In this document: positions 1 to 6,836 of the stretch, piece after piece
Layout of the letters: each line of letters opens with the position of its first letter
How positions within the stretch are numbered: position 1 is the first letter of the stretch
NCBI GenBank assembly: GCA_015904055.1
Contig: JABMDE010000044.1
Span: 15,030-25,721 of the forward strand
Source: Nitrospira sp.
Lineage (GTDB): Bacteria > Nitrospirota > Nitrospiria > Nitrospirales > Nitrospiraceae
Direction of reading: 5' to 3'
Length of the DNA stretch: 10,692 nucleotides
Position numbers and translations under genes: made by a program
Notes under the pieces: model-generated
What the model was told of the DNA's origin: nothing
What the model saw: the letters and a program-made list of their open reading frames with translations, nothing else
Databases searched by the model: none

Positions 1-85
1 CGAGATAATCGTTCTGGTGCCGCTCGGCTTCCTCTCGCGCGAGGATGATGATCTTTCGACCTTTGTCCGTGAATCGTTCGAACAT
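1..85 (-). CDS. clpC: ClpC, ATP-dependent Clp protease ATPase subunit (N-terminal fragment, cut by window edge)
   Basis: Only the first 28 codons are present, and the gene runs off the left edge. The translation begins MFERFTDKGRKIIILAREEA and continues with ERHQNDYL. This is the typical opening of the ClpC N-domain (MFERFT followed by a basic stretch and an A-x-EEA helix). Family knowledge: ClpC is a cytosolic AAA+ unfoldase that feeds substrates to the ClpP peptidase. The start is fixed by a strong Shine-Dalgarno (AGGAGGAGG, 90-98) four bases before the ATG at 85-83. It is divergently transcribed from nadK. The assignment rests on 28 residues, but this N-terminus is distinctive. Confidence 0.85.
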   Translation of the reverse strand, partial: MFERFTDKGRKIIILAREEAERHQNDYL

Positions 86-158
86 CCTGCCTCCTCCTGA
101 TGGATACTAGCCGTGAGAATTTCGTGTTCGTGCGAAACCTATCGAAAAACTTGGCCTG

Positions 159-187
159 AGTTTAACCAGAGCCTTTCAGAGAGTCAA
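159..187 (-). promoter_or_regulatory. Candidate sigma70 promoter for clpC
   Basis: On the minus strand there is a -35 box TTGACT (187-182), a 17-base spacer and a -10 box TAAACT (164-159). It would give a leader of about 65 nt before the clpC start. A small dyad in that leader (TTTCG at 120-124, CGAAA at 133-137) could form a weak hairpin. I see no CIRCE or CtsR-type operator. The call rests on sequence match only. Confidence 0.4.
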
Positions 188-274
188 GATTGCGAGGAAA
201 ACCGGCAAAGTGATTCAGGCGAGTCCGGGAATCGCACCCGTCGTCGGATACACGTGATGGAGCCATTGCACTCG

Positions 275-304
275 TTGACATGAAAAGAACCGTCCCGATA
301 GAAT
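275..304 (+). promoter_or_regulatory. Candidate sigma70 promoter for nadK
   Basis: A perfect -35 box TTGACA (275-280) is followed by an 18-base spacer and a -10 box TAGAAT (299-304), one mismatch from consensus. Transcription would start near 311, giving a leader of about 35 nt before the nadK ATG at 345. Confidence 0.55.
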
Positions 305-344
305 CCCGCACCTTCTGTCTGATAATTCATCGAGTGGCGCATTC

Positions 345-1205
345 ATGAAAAGCAAAAGCATTGGCATTCTGACAAAGCCGAAATTTCCCGAAGTGAAAAC
401 AACTCTGCAGGGAGTCGTGACCTGGCTTAGAGATCGGCATATCACCGTCCTGCTCGATACGACATCCGCCGCGCTGCTGAACGAACAGGGCGGAATTCAA
501 AAGACTCAACTGGCAGGCCAATCCGACGTTCTGCTCATCTTAGGGGGTGATGGAACCATTCTCAATGCAGCACGGCTGGCGGCGGAGCGCAGTATTCCCA
601 TTTTAGGCGTGAATATGGGCGGCCTCGGATTCTTGACCGAGGTACGCCTCGATAATCTCTATGCCTCGCTCGATCGGGTCTTCGCCAACGATTTTATTCT
701 TGATGAGCGGCTGATGTTGCAGACCCATGTCCATCGACATGGGGAAACCGTGGCCCGAGGCATGGTGCTCAATGATGTCGTAATCAGCAAGGGCACGCTG
801 GCCCGTATGATTGAATTGAAGATCGCTATTCAAGGCCAGTTCGTAACAAACTTACGGGCGGACGGCCTGATCGTCGGAACACCGACCGGCTCTACCGCCT
901 ACTCGATGTCGGCCGGTGGCCCCATCATCAATCCCGCCGTACAGTCGTTGATCCTGACGCCGATTAGCCCTCACACGCTGACCCATCGGCCGCTGATTGT
1001 CCCCGGCAACGTTGAAATCGAGGTTACCCTGACCAGCAAAGATGAAGGAGCAATGGCCACGCTTGACGGACAAGTCGGCATTGCCATGACACAAGGAGAT
1101 ACCGCGGTCATTCAGGCCTCGGAACACCGAACCAAGCTGATTCGGTTTCCGGAAAGCCATTACTACGAAGTGCTGCGTGAAAAACTGAAGTGGGGAGACG
1201 GATGA
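345..1205 (+). CDS. nadK: NAD kinase (ATP/polyphosphate-NAD kinase)
   Basis: This 286-residue protein phosphorylates NAD+ to NADP+ in the cytosol and so supplies the NADP(H) pool. Hallmarks of the family are all present: the GGDGT motif (residues 67-71), the NDVV substrate-binding motif (143-146), the GTPTGSTAYS glycine-rich catalytic loop (178-187) and TLDGQ (239-243). Length is normal for bacterial NadK. The ATG at 345 has only a weak Shine-Dalgarno (GAGTGG, 332-337), but the protein starts directly with the expected first beta strand (SIGILTK). It appears to be transcribed alone, from the promoter at 275-304, and ends in tandem TGA TGA stops. It converges on the NADP-linked flavoprotein 18 bp downstream. 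The functional link (NADP+ maker beside NADP user) is inference. Confidence 0.96.
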   Translation: MKSKSIGILTKPKFPEVKTTLQGVVTWLRDRHITVLLDTTSAALLNEQGGIQKTQLAGQSDVLLILGGDGTILNAARLAAERSIPILGVNMGGLGFLTEVRLDNLYASLDRVFANDFILDERLMLQTHVHRHGETVARGMVLNDVVISKGTLARMIELKIAIQGQFVTNLRADGLIVGTPTGSTAYSMSAGGPIINPAVQSLILTPISPHTLTHRPLIVPGNVEIEVTLTSKDEGAMATLDGQVGIAMTQGDTAVIQASEHRTKLIRFPESHYYEVLREKLKWGDG

Positions 1206-1215
1206 TGACGTCTCC
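1194..1215. terminator. Hairpin at convergent nadK / oxidoreductase junction, possible bidirectional terminator
   Basis: A perfect 7-bp inverted repeat (GGAGACG at 1194-1200, CGTCTCC at 1209-1215) with an 8-nt loop spans the nadK stop codon. It ends 8 bases before the stop of the opposing gene. No T-run follows directly on the plus strand. On the minus strand a TTTTT tract lies several bases beyond the stem. It could stop transcription weakly from both sides, but it is not a textbook intrinsic terminator. Confidence 0.3.
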
Positions 1216-1223
1216 GGCGATGC

Positions 1224-2570
1224 CTATCCGCGCTCGATCAACGCTGTCATCTCCTGATTGCTCGCGTACTTGAATTCTCCGATACAATCCGATGCTCCAT
1301 TGTGTGCTTTCTCCGCCGCCTCCAGCACTCTGAGCCCTTTCACATCGACCGGATGGCTCTGACGACCTTTCAACACCGTATGCAGCCGATTCAGCACGTC
1401 CGTGACCTGAGCATGTGAGTTTTTCGACGCAAGGTAGCGCTCGACAACCTCCGCGCACCAGTCTCCATCTCGCTTCGCCACTCCGACGAGGCCTTCGCTT
1501 GCTTTTCTCGCCCATCCCGCAAGAAAAACGCCTTCAATCACTTTTCCAGCCTTCTCATCGTAGGCCTGAAACAACGAATCATCCGGATCGTTGCCGGACT
1601 TATTGGGGTTGGTGACAAACATCCCACCTTTACAGGGAAGCCCGACGGTTTCATCGACCTTGTCGCCTACGGCAAACACCACGGAGTCGCAGGGAAACTC
1701 ATAATACTGTTTCAGGCCGACCGCCACCGTATCCTCGCCTTTGGGATCCAGCCGATTATCTTCCATCTCAAGCCCACGCACCCGATTGTTGGCGTCGACG
1801 AGAATGCGCTTCGGCGAGGCCAAGAATTTGAATCCCATCTTGGTATCACTGACCTTCGGTTCGCACTTGGTAAATTCGTCCGTCAGGCCCTGGAGCACCT
1901 CATCCGATTTCTGCCCCACGGCGGCCATCCGATCCTTGATCCGATCGAATTCCTTCTTGATGCCGTCGATATCCATGTTGGAACAGACGGAGCGAATTTC
2001 TTTGGGATTGTACTTACGTTCGACGGGCCCCCGCCGAACGATCGCGGTCACCCGTTCCACCTTCTTATAGCGAGTCAGCCAATGCGCAATATCGACCATC
2101 ACGTCACCGGCCCCGATCACCGCAACATGGTTGCCCATCTCGAACGGCCGATCGCCAAACCCCGGCAAGCGATTGAAGTGATAGACCACGTCTTTGGCAT
2201 GATACACACCCTGGGCGGAATCTCCTTCGACACCGATGGCTTTGGTGCCTTGCGCCCCGATCGTAAACACCACTGCGCCGACGCCCATTTCGCGCACATC
2301 GTCAACCGTAAGATCCTTGCCGCTCCCGACCGATACATTGCCGAAATAATGGACATTCGGTTGTTCCAGCAATTCCCAATATTGTTTCTTCAACCCGCCG
2401 CGGAGCTTGAGTTTGGCGGGGAAAATTCCATACTCCGCCAACCCGCCGAACTTGATGTCCCGATTCAGAATGATGACCTGATGGCCGGCCTTCGCCATGC
2501 TCCCTGCAACCGCCAGCCCGGCTGGCCCTGCGCCGACGACAATGACAACCTGCGATTGTGCGATACTCAT
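1224..2570 (-). CDS. FAD-dependent NADP oxidoreductase, ferredoxin-NADP reductase (adrenodoxin reductase/FprA)-like
   Basis: The protein has 448 residues. An N-terminal FAD-binding Rossmann fold shows VVGAGPAG (11-18). A GGLAEYGI segment (42-49) resembles the same position in GltD and FprA. A second Rossmann motif, VIGAGDVMVD (151-160), fits the NADP-binding site of this family. RRGP follows at 179-182, and the C-terminal AGW...EGLVGVAKRDG (351-369) matches the FAD-closing motif of adrenodoxin-reductase-type enzymes. The likely role is electron transfer between NADP(H) and ferredoxin. The alternative is a stand-alone glutamate-synthase small-subunit-like flavoprotein, but the cysteine-rich Fe-S N-terminal domain of GltD is absent. 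About 65 residues after the core (384-448) are not recognised. AAGGG precedes the ATG. It is divergent from the glycosyltransferase and has its own promoter with an internal dyad. Confidence 0.8.
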   Translation of the reverse strand: MSIAQSQVVIVVGAGPAGLAVAGSMAKAGHQVIILNRDIKFGGLAEYGIFPAKLKLRGGLKKQYWELLEQPNVHYFGNVSVGSGKDLTVDDVREMGVGAVVFTIGAQGTKAIGVEGDSAQGVYHAKDVVYHFNRLPGFGDRPFEMGNHVAVIGAGDVMVDIAHWLTRYKKVERVTAIVRRGPVERKYNPKEIRSVCSNMDIDGIKKEFDRIKDRMAAVGQKSDEVLQGLTDEFTKCEPKVSDTKMGFKFLASPKRILVDANNRVRGLEMEDNRLDPKGEDTVAVGLKQYYEFPCDSVVFAVGDKVDETVGLPCKGGMFVTNPNKSGNDPDDSLFQAYDEKAGKVIEGVFLAGWARKASEGLVGVAKRDGDWCAEVVERYLASKNSHAQVTDVLNRLHTVLKGRQSHPVDVKGLRVLEAAEKAHNGASDCIGEFKYASNQEMTALIERG

Positions 2571-2616
2571 GCGTTATCCCTTACAAGAAGTTGTAGAAAA
2601 CCCCTAAGTTTTGCGA

Positions 2617-2646
2617 AAGTTAGCACAGCCATTTATCGGCTGTCAA
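2617..2646 (-). promoter_or_regulatory. Candidate sigma70 promoter for the flavoprotein oxidoreductase
   Basis: On the minus strand a perfect -35 TTGACA (2646-2641) is followed by an 18-base spacer and a weak -10 TAACTT (2622-2617). The predicted leader is about 40 nt. The spacer is filled by the dyad at 2625-2643, so the promoter could be regulated. Confidence 0.4.
2625..2643. repeat. Operator-like dyad in oxidoreductase promoter spacer
   Basis: A perfect inverted repeat, ACAGCC (2625-2630) - 7 bases - GGCTGT (2638-2643), sits between the -10 and -35 boxes of the minus-strand promoter and overlaps the -35 box by three bases. The position is what one expects of a repressor site or of an activator that reshapes a long spacer. 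No regulator gene is visible in the window, so the binding protein is unknown. Confidence 0.4.
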
Positions 2647-2691
2647 AATGTCTCGGACGACCGTAAACTCATCTCCGGACCCATCCCCTGC

Positions 2692-2720
2692 TTGCCACGT
2701 TATCGACGGTCCTCTACAAT
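2692..2720 (+). promoter_or_regulatory. Candidate sigma70 promoter for the glycosyltransferase
   Basis: A -35 box TTGCCA (2692-2697), 17-base spacer and -10 box TACAAT (2715-2720) each differ from consensus by one base. Transcription would begin near 2727, leaving a leader of roughly 70 nt before the ATG at 2796. Confidence 0.5.
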
Positions 2721-2795
2721 GGCACACATTTCAGCTCACTGGCATAGTGATGCGTGCCTCTCCCTATGCCATTCAATTCCTTATGAACTGAGCCT

Positions 2796-3749
2796 ATGCA
2801 CCCTCCCATCCGCTATTATTCGATCGCCCAGACCTCCGACTTATCCGCCATACGAGAGTTGGAACCGGATGAAGCCTATGTGGCGCCGGACTTTGAAATG
2901 GCTGAGGCCTTGATCGCTCGAGGAGCCGACAGCGCCCGCATTGCTATCAGCCGACTCGATGCCGCCGACGAACAGTATCCCGGCTATGTCCAGGCCGCAC
3001 CGAATAAGCAACTCGTACCCAACGTCCCGTTTCATTTTGATCGTTCCGTACTCATTGTGCTGCCCACCTATAATGAGCGGGACAATCTCGAGGCCTTAAT
3101 CCTGGCAATTGGGCAGTATCTCATCGCGGAAATCTTGGTCGTCGATGACAATTCACCGGATGGCACCGGACAATTGGCCGATGAACTGAGCAGACAACTG
3201 AAGCATGTGCATGTGCTGCACCGGGCCAGGAAAGAAGGGCTGGGACCAGCCTATGTGGCCGGCTTCCACTGGGCAATTGAGCGGGATTATCGGCTTATCG
3301 TCGAAATGGACTGCGACTTCAGCCACGCACCATGGGATATCCCTCGAATGATCCGGGGAAGCGCTACTGCAGACCTGGTAATCGGGAGCCGATACATACC
3401 CGGCGGAGGCACACAAGACTGGAATATGCAGAGACGCCTGGTCTCACGGCTTGGGAATGCCTATGTCAGCTTCTTTCTCGGTTCAAGCATTCACGATTGG
3501 ACCGGAGGCTTTCGCTGCTTCCGCCATGAACTCCTCGCGGACATGGATCTCTCACGCGTCAAAGCAAAAGGGTATGTGTTTCAAGTCGAGATGGCCTGGC
3601 AGGCCCTCCAGCTTGGCGCGGCCATCGCTGAGATCCCGATCCGGTTCCGCGACCGGCTTGAGGGGCAGAGCAAACTCGGTTGGCCTACGATTGTCGAAGC
3701 CATCACCGAAGTACCACGCATGTATTTTCGGAAGCCTGCGTCGAGGTAA
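2796..3749 (+). CDS. Polyprenol-phosphate mannosyltransferase-like GT2 glycosyltransferase (DPM1-like)
   Basis: The protein has 317 residues. From about residue 84 it is a GT-A fold family 2 glycosyltransferase of the dolichyl-phosphate mannosyltransferase type: VLPTYNERDNL (88-98), VVDDNSPDGT (115-124), metal-binding EMDCDFSH (170-177), GSRYIPGGG (197-205), DWTGGFR (234-240) and the final RLEGQSK (287-293). The expected reaction is transfer of mannose or another sugar from a nucleotide donor to a polyprenyl phosphate at the inner membrane face. There is no C-terminal membrane segment, so it is the short soluble form. Residues 1-83 are an extra N-terminal region I do not recognise. The start is forced by an in-frame stop at 2784-2786; the ribosome site is weak. 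Sugar specificity cannot be read from sequence. Confidence 0.88.
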   Translation: MHPPIRYYSIAQTSDLSAIRELEPDEAYVAPDFEMAEALIARGADSARIAISRLDAADEQYPGYVQAAPNKQLVPNVPFHFDRSVLIVLPTYNERDNLEALILAIGQYLIAEILVVDDNSPDGTGQLADELSRQLKHVHVLHRARKEGLGPAYVAGFHWAIERDYRLIVEMDCDFSHAPWDIPRMIRGSATADLVIGSRYIPGGGTQDWNMQRRLVSRLGNAYVSFFLGSSIHDWTGGFRCFRHELLADMDLSRVKAKGYVFQVEMAWQALQLGAAIAEIPIRFRDRLEGQSKLGWPTIVEAITEVPRMYFRKPASR

Positions 3750-3764
3750 GCCTTCGTTCAAGCC

Positions 3765-3777
3765 GTCGGAAACCGAC
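3765..3777. terminator. Small hairpin between convergent genes
   Basis: GTCGG (3765-3769) and CCGAC (3773-3777) form a 5-bp stem with an AAA loop in the 39-bp gap between the glycosyltransferase and the lipoprotein gene. No T-run follows on either strand, so terminator activity is doubtful. It is noted because it is the only structure seen in this gap. Confidence 0.2.
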
Positions 3778-3788
3778 CCGATATTCCC

Positions 3789-4505
3789 CTAAAATACATT
3801 CGAGGGCAATGACACCGGTGTCCGCTCCTGCGTGGTAACCTTGCTCAGATCGATAACCAATTCATCTTTCGAATTGGCTAATACGTTGTCCAGGACACTG
3901 TTCTGCTGCGGGATGACTGCGTCAGCCGGCTCAAAAAAAAGATCAAATCCCTTCGCCACAGTCGGCCTCATCGGATAGCGCCGATCGTAAATCATGCCAT
4001 AGGTGGGAATCCCGTAGATGATCCGCCAATTCCCCAACAGAAGATGCAACTCGGTTCCCTGTATATAAATCCCTCCCGAGGTGATGGTCCGCCTTGCAAA
4101 TGTGAGCGGCTCACTCAAATAGAACGTGACGCGTTCATTGTAATGCGCCAGCGCCAGCGCATCGGCCATCTCCGACGACAGCAGCGCCACCTCGTTATCA
4201 TTGAACACCAGCTCCAGTGGCGCCTCTCCTTGGAGCCATCGCAACGGGGCAACCCGATGTTCCTGAACCTTCAGGCCCGACAAAATAGTCCGAAGCACTC
4301 CCTTGCTCACCGTCGCAGGATGTGAAAAATGGCTTTGTGGCCATTCGGGCAAGACCTTCCTGTCTTCCTCCAACCTCACATAGTTCACCGGGTCTTCATA
4401 CACGATTCGAGACGGCACATGGGGGATCGCGCAGCCAGCCAGAAGCACGGCGAAGGTCAAGGCTGAGATTACGGTTTGACAGACTGATTTCAGATACAGA
4501 TTCAT
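3789..4505 (-). CDS. Putative lipoprotein of unknown function
   Basis: The protein has 238 residues from the ATG at 4505-4503. I chose this start because it gives a clean lipoprotein signal: NLYLKS, a hydrophobic stretch, then the lipobox LLAGC with Cys25. An ATG 54 bases further upstream would add a charged KVEAKVEVE segment and place the signal internally. After Cys25 the protein should be lipid-anchored in the envelope. No domain is recognised. It is mixed alpha/beta in character and contains WRIIYGIPTYGMIYDRRYPM (mid-protein) and FDLFFEP. It begins 19 bp after the prolyl-isomerase stop, so it is probably the last gene of the minus-strand run and translated from the same message. The role is unknown; the context suggests envelope biogenesis. 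Confidence 0.8.
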   Translation of the reverse strand: MNLYLKSVCQTVISALTFAVLLAGCAIPHVPSRIVYEDPVNYVRLEEDRKVLPEWPQSHFSHPATVSKGVLRTILSGLKVQEHRVAPLRWLQGEAPLELVFNDNEVALLSSEMADALALAHYNERVTFYLSEPLTFARRTITSGGIYIQGTELHLLLGNWRIIYGIPTYGMIYDRRYPMRPTVAKGFDLFFEPADAVIPQQNSVLDNVLANSKDELVIDLSKVTTQERTPVSLPSNVF

Positions 4506-4524
4506 CTCAACCTCGACCTTAGCC

Positions 4525-4993
4525 TCAACCTTCAAGTATCGCGACCGACATTTCCACACGCTCCAACGGATTATCCCGTCCGTCCCGTTTCATCCCGACG
4601 ACTTTGTCCGCCACATCCATGCCGCTGATAACCTCGCCAAAGACGGTGTACTGCCAATCCAGGAAATTGGCATCAGCCACGCAGATAAAAAATTGCGAGC
4701 CGGCACTGTCCGGATCATTACTCCTGGCCATCGATACGATGCCGCGCTTATGCGGCTTGCTGTTGAACTCGGCCTTCACCTTGTGGCCGGGCCCGCCCAT
4801 CCCATGCATCGATCGATCGGGATTCTTGCTGTTGGGATCACCGCCCTGGATCATGAATCCGGGAATGACACGGTGGAAAGTCGTACCATTGTAAAAACCC
4901 ATCGGGGAAAAACCTGATGACGATATCACCGACCGCTGCTCCTTTGCTCGTCACCGTGATTGTCGCCTGTGTTTTTTCAGTTACATCAGCCAT
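4525..4993 (-). pseudogene. Cyclophilin-type peptidyl-prolyl cis-trans isomerase, broken by an out-of-frame deletion
   Basis: A well-placed start (ATG 4993-4991, AAAGGA upstream) opens a frame reading MADVTEKTQATITVTSKGAA and on to IVIRFFPD (residue 31, codon at 4903-4901). The rest of the protein lies in another frame, resuming at GFYNGTTFHRVIPGFMIQGG (from 4899) and running to the TGA at 4527-4525. Catalytic-core residues (FHR, GFMIQGGDP) and the later SAGSQFFI and FGEV motifs are intact. Only one base separates the two parts, whereas cyclophilins have about 15 residues (the APxTVxNFxxLA helix) there. The simplest reading is loss of about 44 nt. As written, the start frame reaches a stop soon after the junction and no full enzyme is made. 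The intact form would be about 170 residues and cytosolic (no signal peptide). A sequencing or assembly error cannot be excluded. Confidence 0.75.
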
Positions 4994-5020
4994 GACCTCT
5001 ATCCTTTCGCCGTTGATTCG

Positions 5021-6088
5021 TTATCGAAACAGGAACGGCGGAGGCGCCATCCCCACATCAAGCCCTTGATTGATCGCCGTCCACGTCAGCCCGTCGTCGC
5101 TGCGAAACACGCCCTCGCTTGTCCCCGCATAAAGACCTCCGCCTCCGAAGCCAATCAGCGACTGGATCGACAAATTCGTCAACCCCTTATTCACGGGAAT
5201 CCATTGTTTTCCCTTGTCAGACGTCTTAAAAACGCCGTTCCCGGTAGCGACAATCACCCCCTGGTCCACCAGCACAATCCCACGGATGGAATCGTTGGGC
5301 AACGCCCGGCTGATCGAACGCCAGGTCAACCCACCGTCGGCGCTCCGAAACACCCCCCCATCAAATGTGCCTGCCAGAATGCTCTGGTCCTGATCAATGA
5401 CAAGCACACGAATGAAATTTTCAATCAGGCCTTCATGATTCTTCAAGCCATGCTGCATGCGCGACCAGCCGGACGAGTGACGTTTAAACCGCAGAACGCC
5501 TTTACCAGATGTTCCGGCATAGAGGGTGCCGTCCGTAGACCGGGCCAACGTATGGACCAATACGTCGTCCAACCCAGTGGTGACGACAGACCATCGATCC
5601 TCAGGTTCATTCAGCAGATACACACCGTCGCTTGTTCCCGCATAGAGCCCATCGTCAGCGGCCATCAACGCCTTGACCTCAAGCCGTTTTAAACCGGCAT
5701 TCACCGGCTGCCAGCTCTTTCCATCGTCGTGTGAACGGAACACCCCGCCCCTGAATGTCCCGGCATAGACCGCCCCATCTCTGGCAACCGTCAAGCTCAA
5801 AATGAAAGGATCCGTCACACCGCCCCCTACCGGAACCCATGTTGAGCCTCTGTCTGCCGTGCGGAAAATTCCGTGACCGAAGGAACCGGCATAGACCGCA
5901 CCACTCCCCGTCACCACAAGCGCTTGAACGCTCGCAGCCGACTGATCGAACGGACCCCGCACCGCCTCTCCGGAAACGGTAACCGGCGCCGGCGTTCCGG
6001 CCATCGACATCTCGGCCGCAAAGCTCAGGAGCAGTCCCCCGGCGGACAGGATTCGCACCCCGCACATGAAGGCATCCCGTTTCATCAT
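5021..6088 (-). CDS. Secreted seven-bladed beta-propeller with BNR/Ycf48-like repeats
   Basis: The protein has 355 residues. An N-terminal signal peptide (hydrophobic core about residues 13-25, likely cleavage after SMA at 30) exports it by Sec; there is no twin arginine. The body has seven repeats of the form AGT-x(2)-G-GVFRS-x-DGG-x-TW, starting at about residues 67, 109, 150, 191, 239, 281 and 321, spaced 40-48 apart. This fits a single seven-bladed propeller. Blades 3 and 4 are degenerate (NEPEDRW, KRHSSGW). Such repeats occur in sialidase-like and photosystem II assembly-factor-like proteins, where they act mostly as binding scaffolds. No sialidase active site is evident, so no enzyme role is claimed. 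The first ATG overlaps the tatC stop (ATGA), which suggests translational coupling; a second ATG follows directly. Confidence 0.85.
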   Translation of the reverse strand: MMKRDAFMCGVRILSAGGLLLSFAAEMSMAGTPAPVTVSGEAVRGPFDQSAASVQALVVTGSGAVYAGSFGHGIFRTADRGSTWVPVGGGVTDPFILSLTVARDGAVYAGTFRGGVFRSHDDGKSWQPVNAGLKRLEVKALMAADDGLYAGTSDGVYLLNEPEDRWSVVTTGLDDVLVHTLARSTDGTLYAGTSGKGVLRFKRHSSGWSRMQHGLKNHEGLIENFIRVLVIDQDQSILAGTFDGGVFRSADGGLTWRSISRALPNDSIRGIVLVDQGVIVATGNGVFKTSDKGKQWIPVNKGLTNLSIQSLIGFGGGGLYAGTSEGVFRSDDGLTWTAINQGLDVGMAPPPFLFR

Positions 6089-6588
6089 CGCGATCGTGTT
6101 CCCGCAGTCCCGATCGGCAGATCAGGATCGACCGGAAGATCAATGCCGCCTCCGCCTGAACTCCGGCCGAAGAATCTGGCGCCTAAAATTCCGATCTCAT
6201 ACAACGCCATCAACGGGACCGCCATCAGAAGCATCGTAAAGAGCGTCGCATCAGGCGTAATAACGGCTGCCAAAATAAGATTCGACAGAATAGCATGTTT
6301 GCGGTATCGCGCGAATACCTGCGCCGGGACCGCCCCGGTTATGGCCAACAACGTCATCACCAGCGGCAGCTCGAATGCACAACCGAAGATCAGCAAGAAT
6401 TTGACATTGAAATCGATGTACGTTCCCACGCTCAGCTGCGGAGTGACGTCCCGATCGAGCCCAAAGCTGACGAAGAAGTCGATGACCAGCGGGAGAATCA
6501 CCAGATTGCAGAAGATCCCAAAATAAACAGCGGGATGGCCCAGCGCTGCTCCTTCGGCAATAATGCCGGCTCGACGAATTTCCAGCAT
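6085..6588 (-). pseudogene. tatC: TatC, C-terminal portion (separate frame)
   Basis: This reading frame carries the second half of TatC, the core of the twin-arginine translocase that binds Tat signal peptides in the inner membrane. Homology begins around 6516 with IFCNLVILPLVIDFFVSFG. It continues through later membrane helices (NVKFLLIFGCAFELPLVMTL and, near the end, AAVITPDATLFTMLLMAVP then LYEIGI), all typical of TatC. The stretch 6517-6588 is open but is only the wrong-frame image of the N-terminal half, so the ATG at 6588 is not a true start. The frame ends in a Gly- and Pro-rich tail (GRSSGGGGIDLP). It overlaps the propeller start by four bases. See the N-terminal portion (6498-6836) for the break. 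Confidence 0.8.
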
Positions 6589-6836
6589 TGATAAAAAATG
6601 ATGGGCAGGCTCAGAATGACAGCCGCCAAGAGCGAGACTTTAATAGAGGCGAACAGGGCTTCCGTCGGTCCATAAAAGACCAGCTGGTTCTGAAAAGGCC
6701 GATTCAGCCATGCCACCATCTGGCCTGAGAAGGAGAAGGTCACGATCAAGGAGGCAAGAATAGTCGCCCCTATGACGACCAATCGACGCTTGACGGTCTG
6801 AATATGGACAGCAAGCGGATTGATGTAATGATCCAT
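6498..6836 (-). pseudogene. tatC: TatC, N-terminal portion (frame lost by short deletion)
   Basis: The frame starts at ATG 6836-6834 (MDHYINPLAVHIQTVKRRL) and holds the first TatC helices. The conserved segment YQCWKFVEPALLPKEQR (residues 82-98) carries the Phe and Glu known to matter for twin-arginine recognition (Phe87, Glu96 here). After IPLFILG (codon at 6518-6516) it runs into a stop at 6500-6498. TatC sequence resumes one base back in the next frame. Compared with E. coli TatC, about eight residues of the following helix are missing, consistent with loss of about 25 nt; adding that back gives a normal protein of about 258 residues. The usual Glu of the cytosolic N-terminal HLxELRxRL motif is Thr14 here. 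Either the gene is inactive or the sequence has an error. Upstream ATGs at 6875 and 6857 lie inside the preceding gene. Confidence 0.8.

Noticed and set aside
2082..2666. Long open frame of 194 codons on the plus strand opposite the oxidoreductase
   Set aside because: It is antisense to a clearly recognised flavoprotein, has no protein family character and no ribosome site, and crosses the divergent promoter region.
4506..4540. Short purine-rich tandem repeat (AAGGTTGAGGCTAAGGTCGAG on the minus strand) at the PPIase-lipoprotein junction
   Set aside because: It is only two or three imperfect units, easily explained by the end of the PPIase frame plus a ribosome-binding region; not enough for a repeat element.
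5999..6088. Tat-dependent export of the beta-propeller because it is coupled to tatC
   Set aside because: Its signal peptide has no twin-arginine motif, so it looks like a Sec substrate. Adjacency alone does not support Tat export.
6498..6588. Programmed ribosomal frameshifting in tatC
   Set aside because: A frameshift could join the two frames, but about eight residues of a membrane helix would still be missing and I see no convincing slippery-site arrangement, so a deletion is the better explanation.
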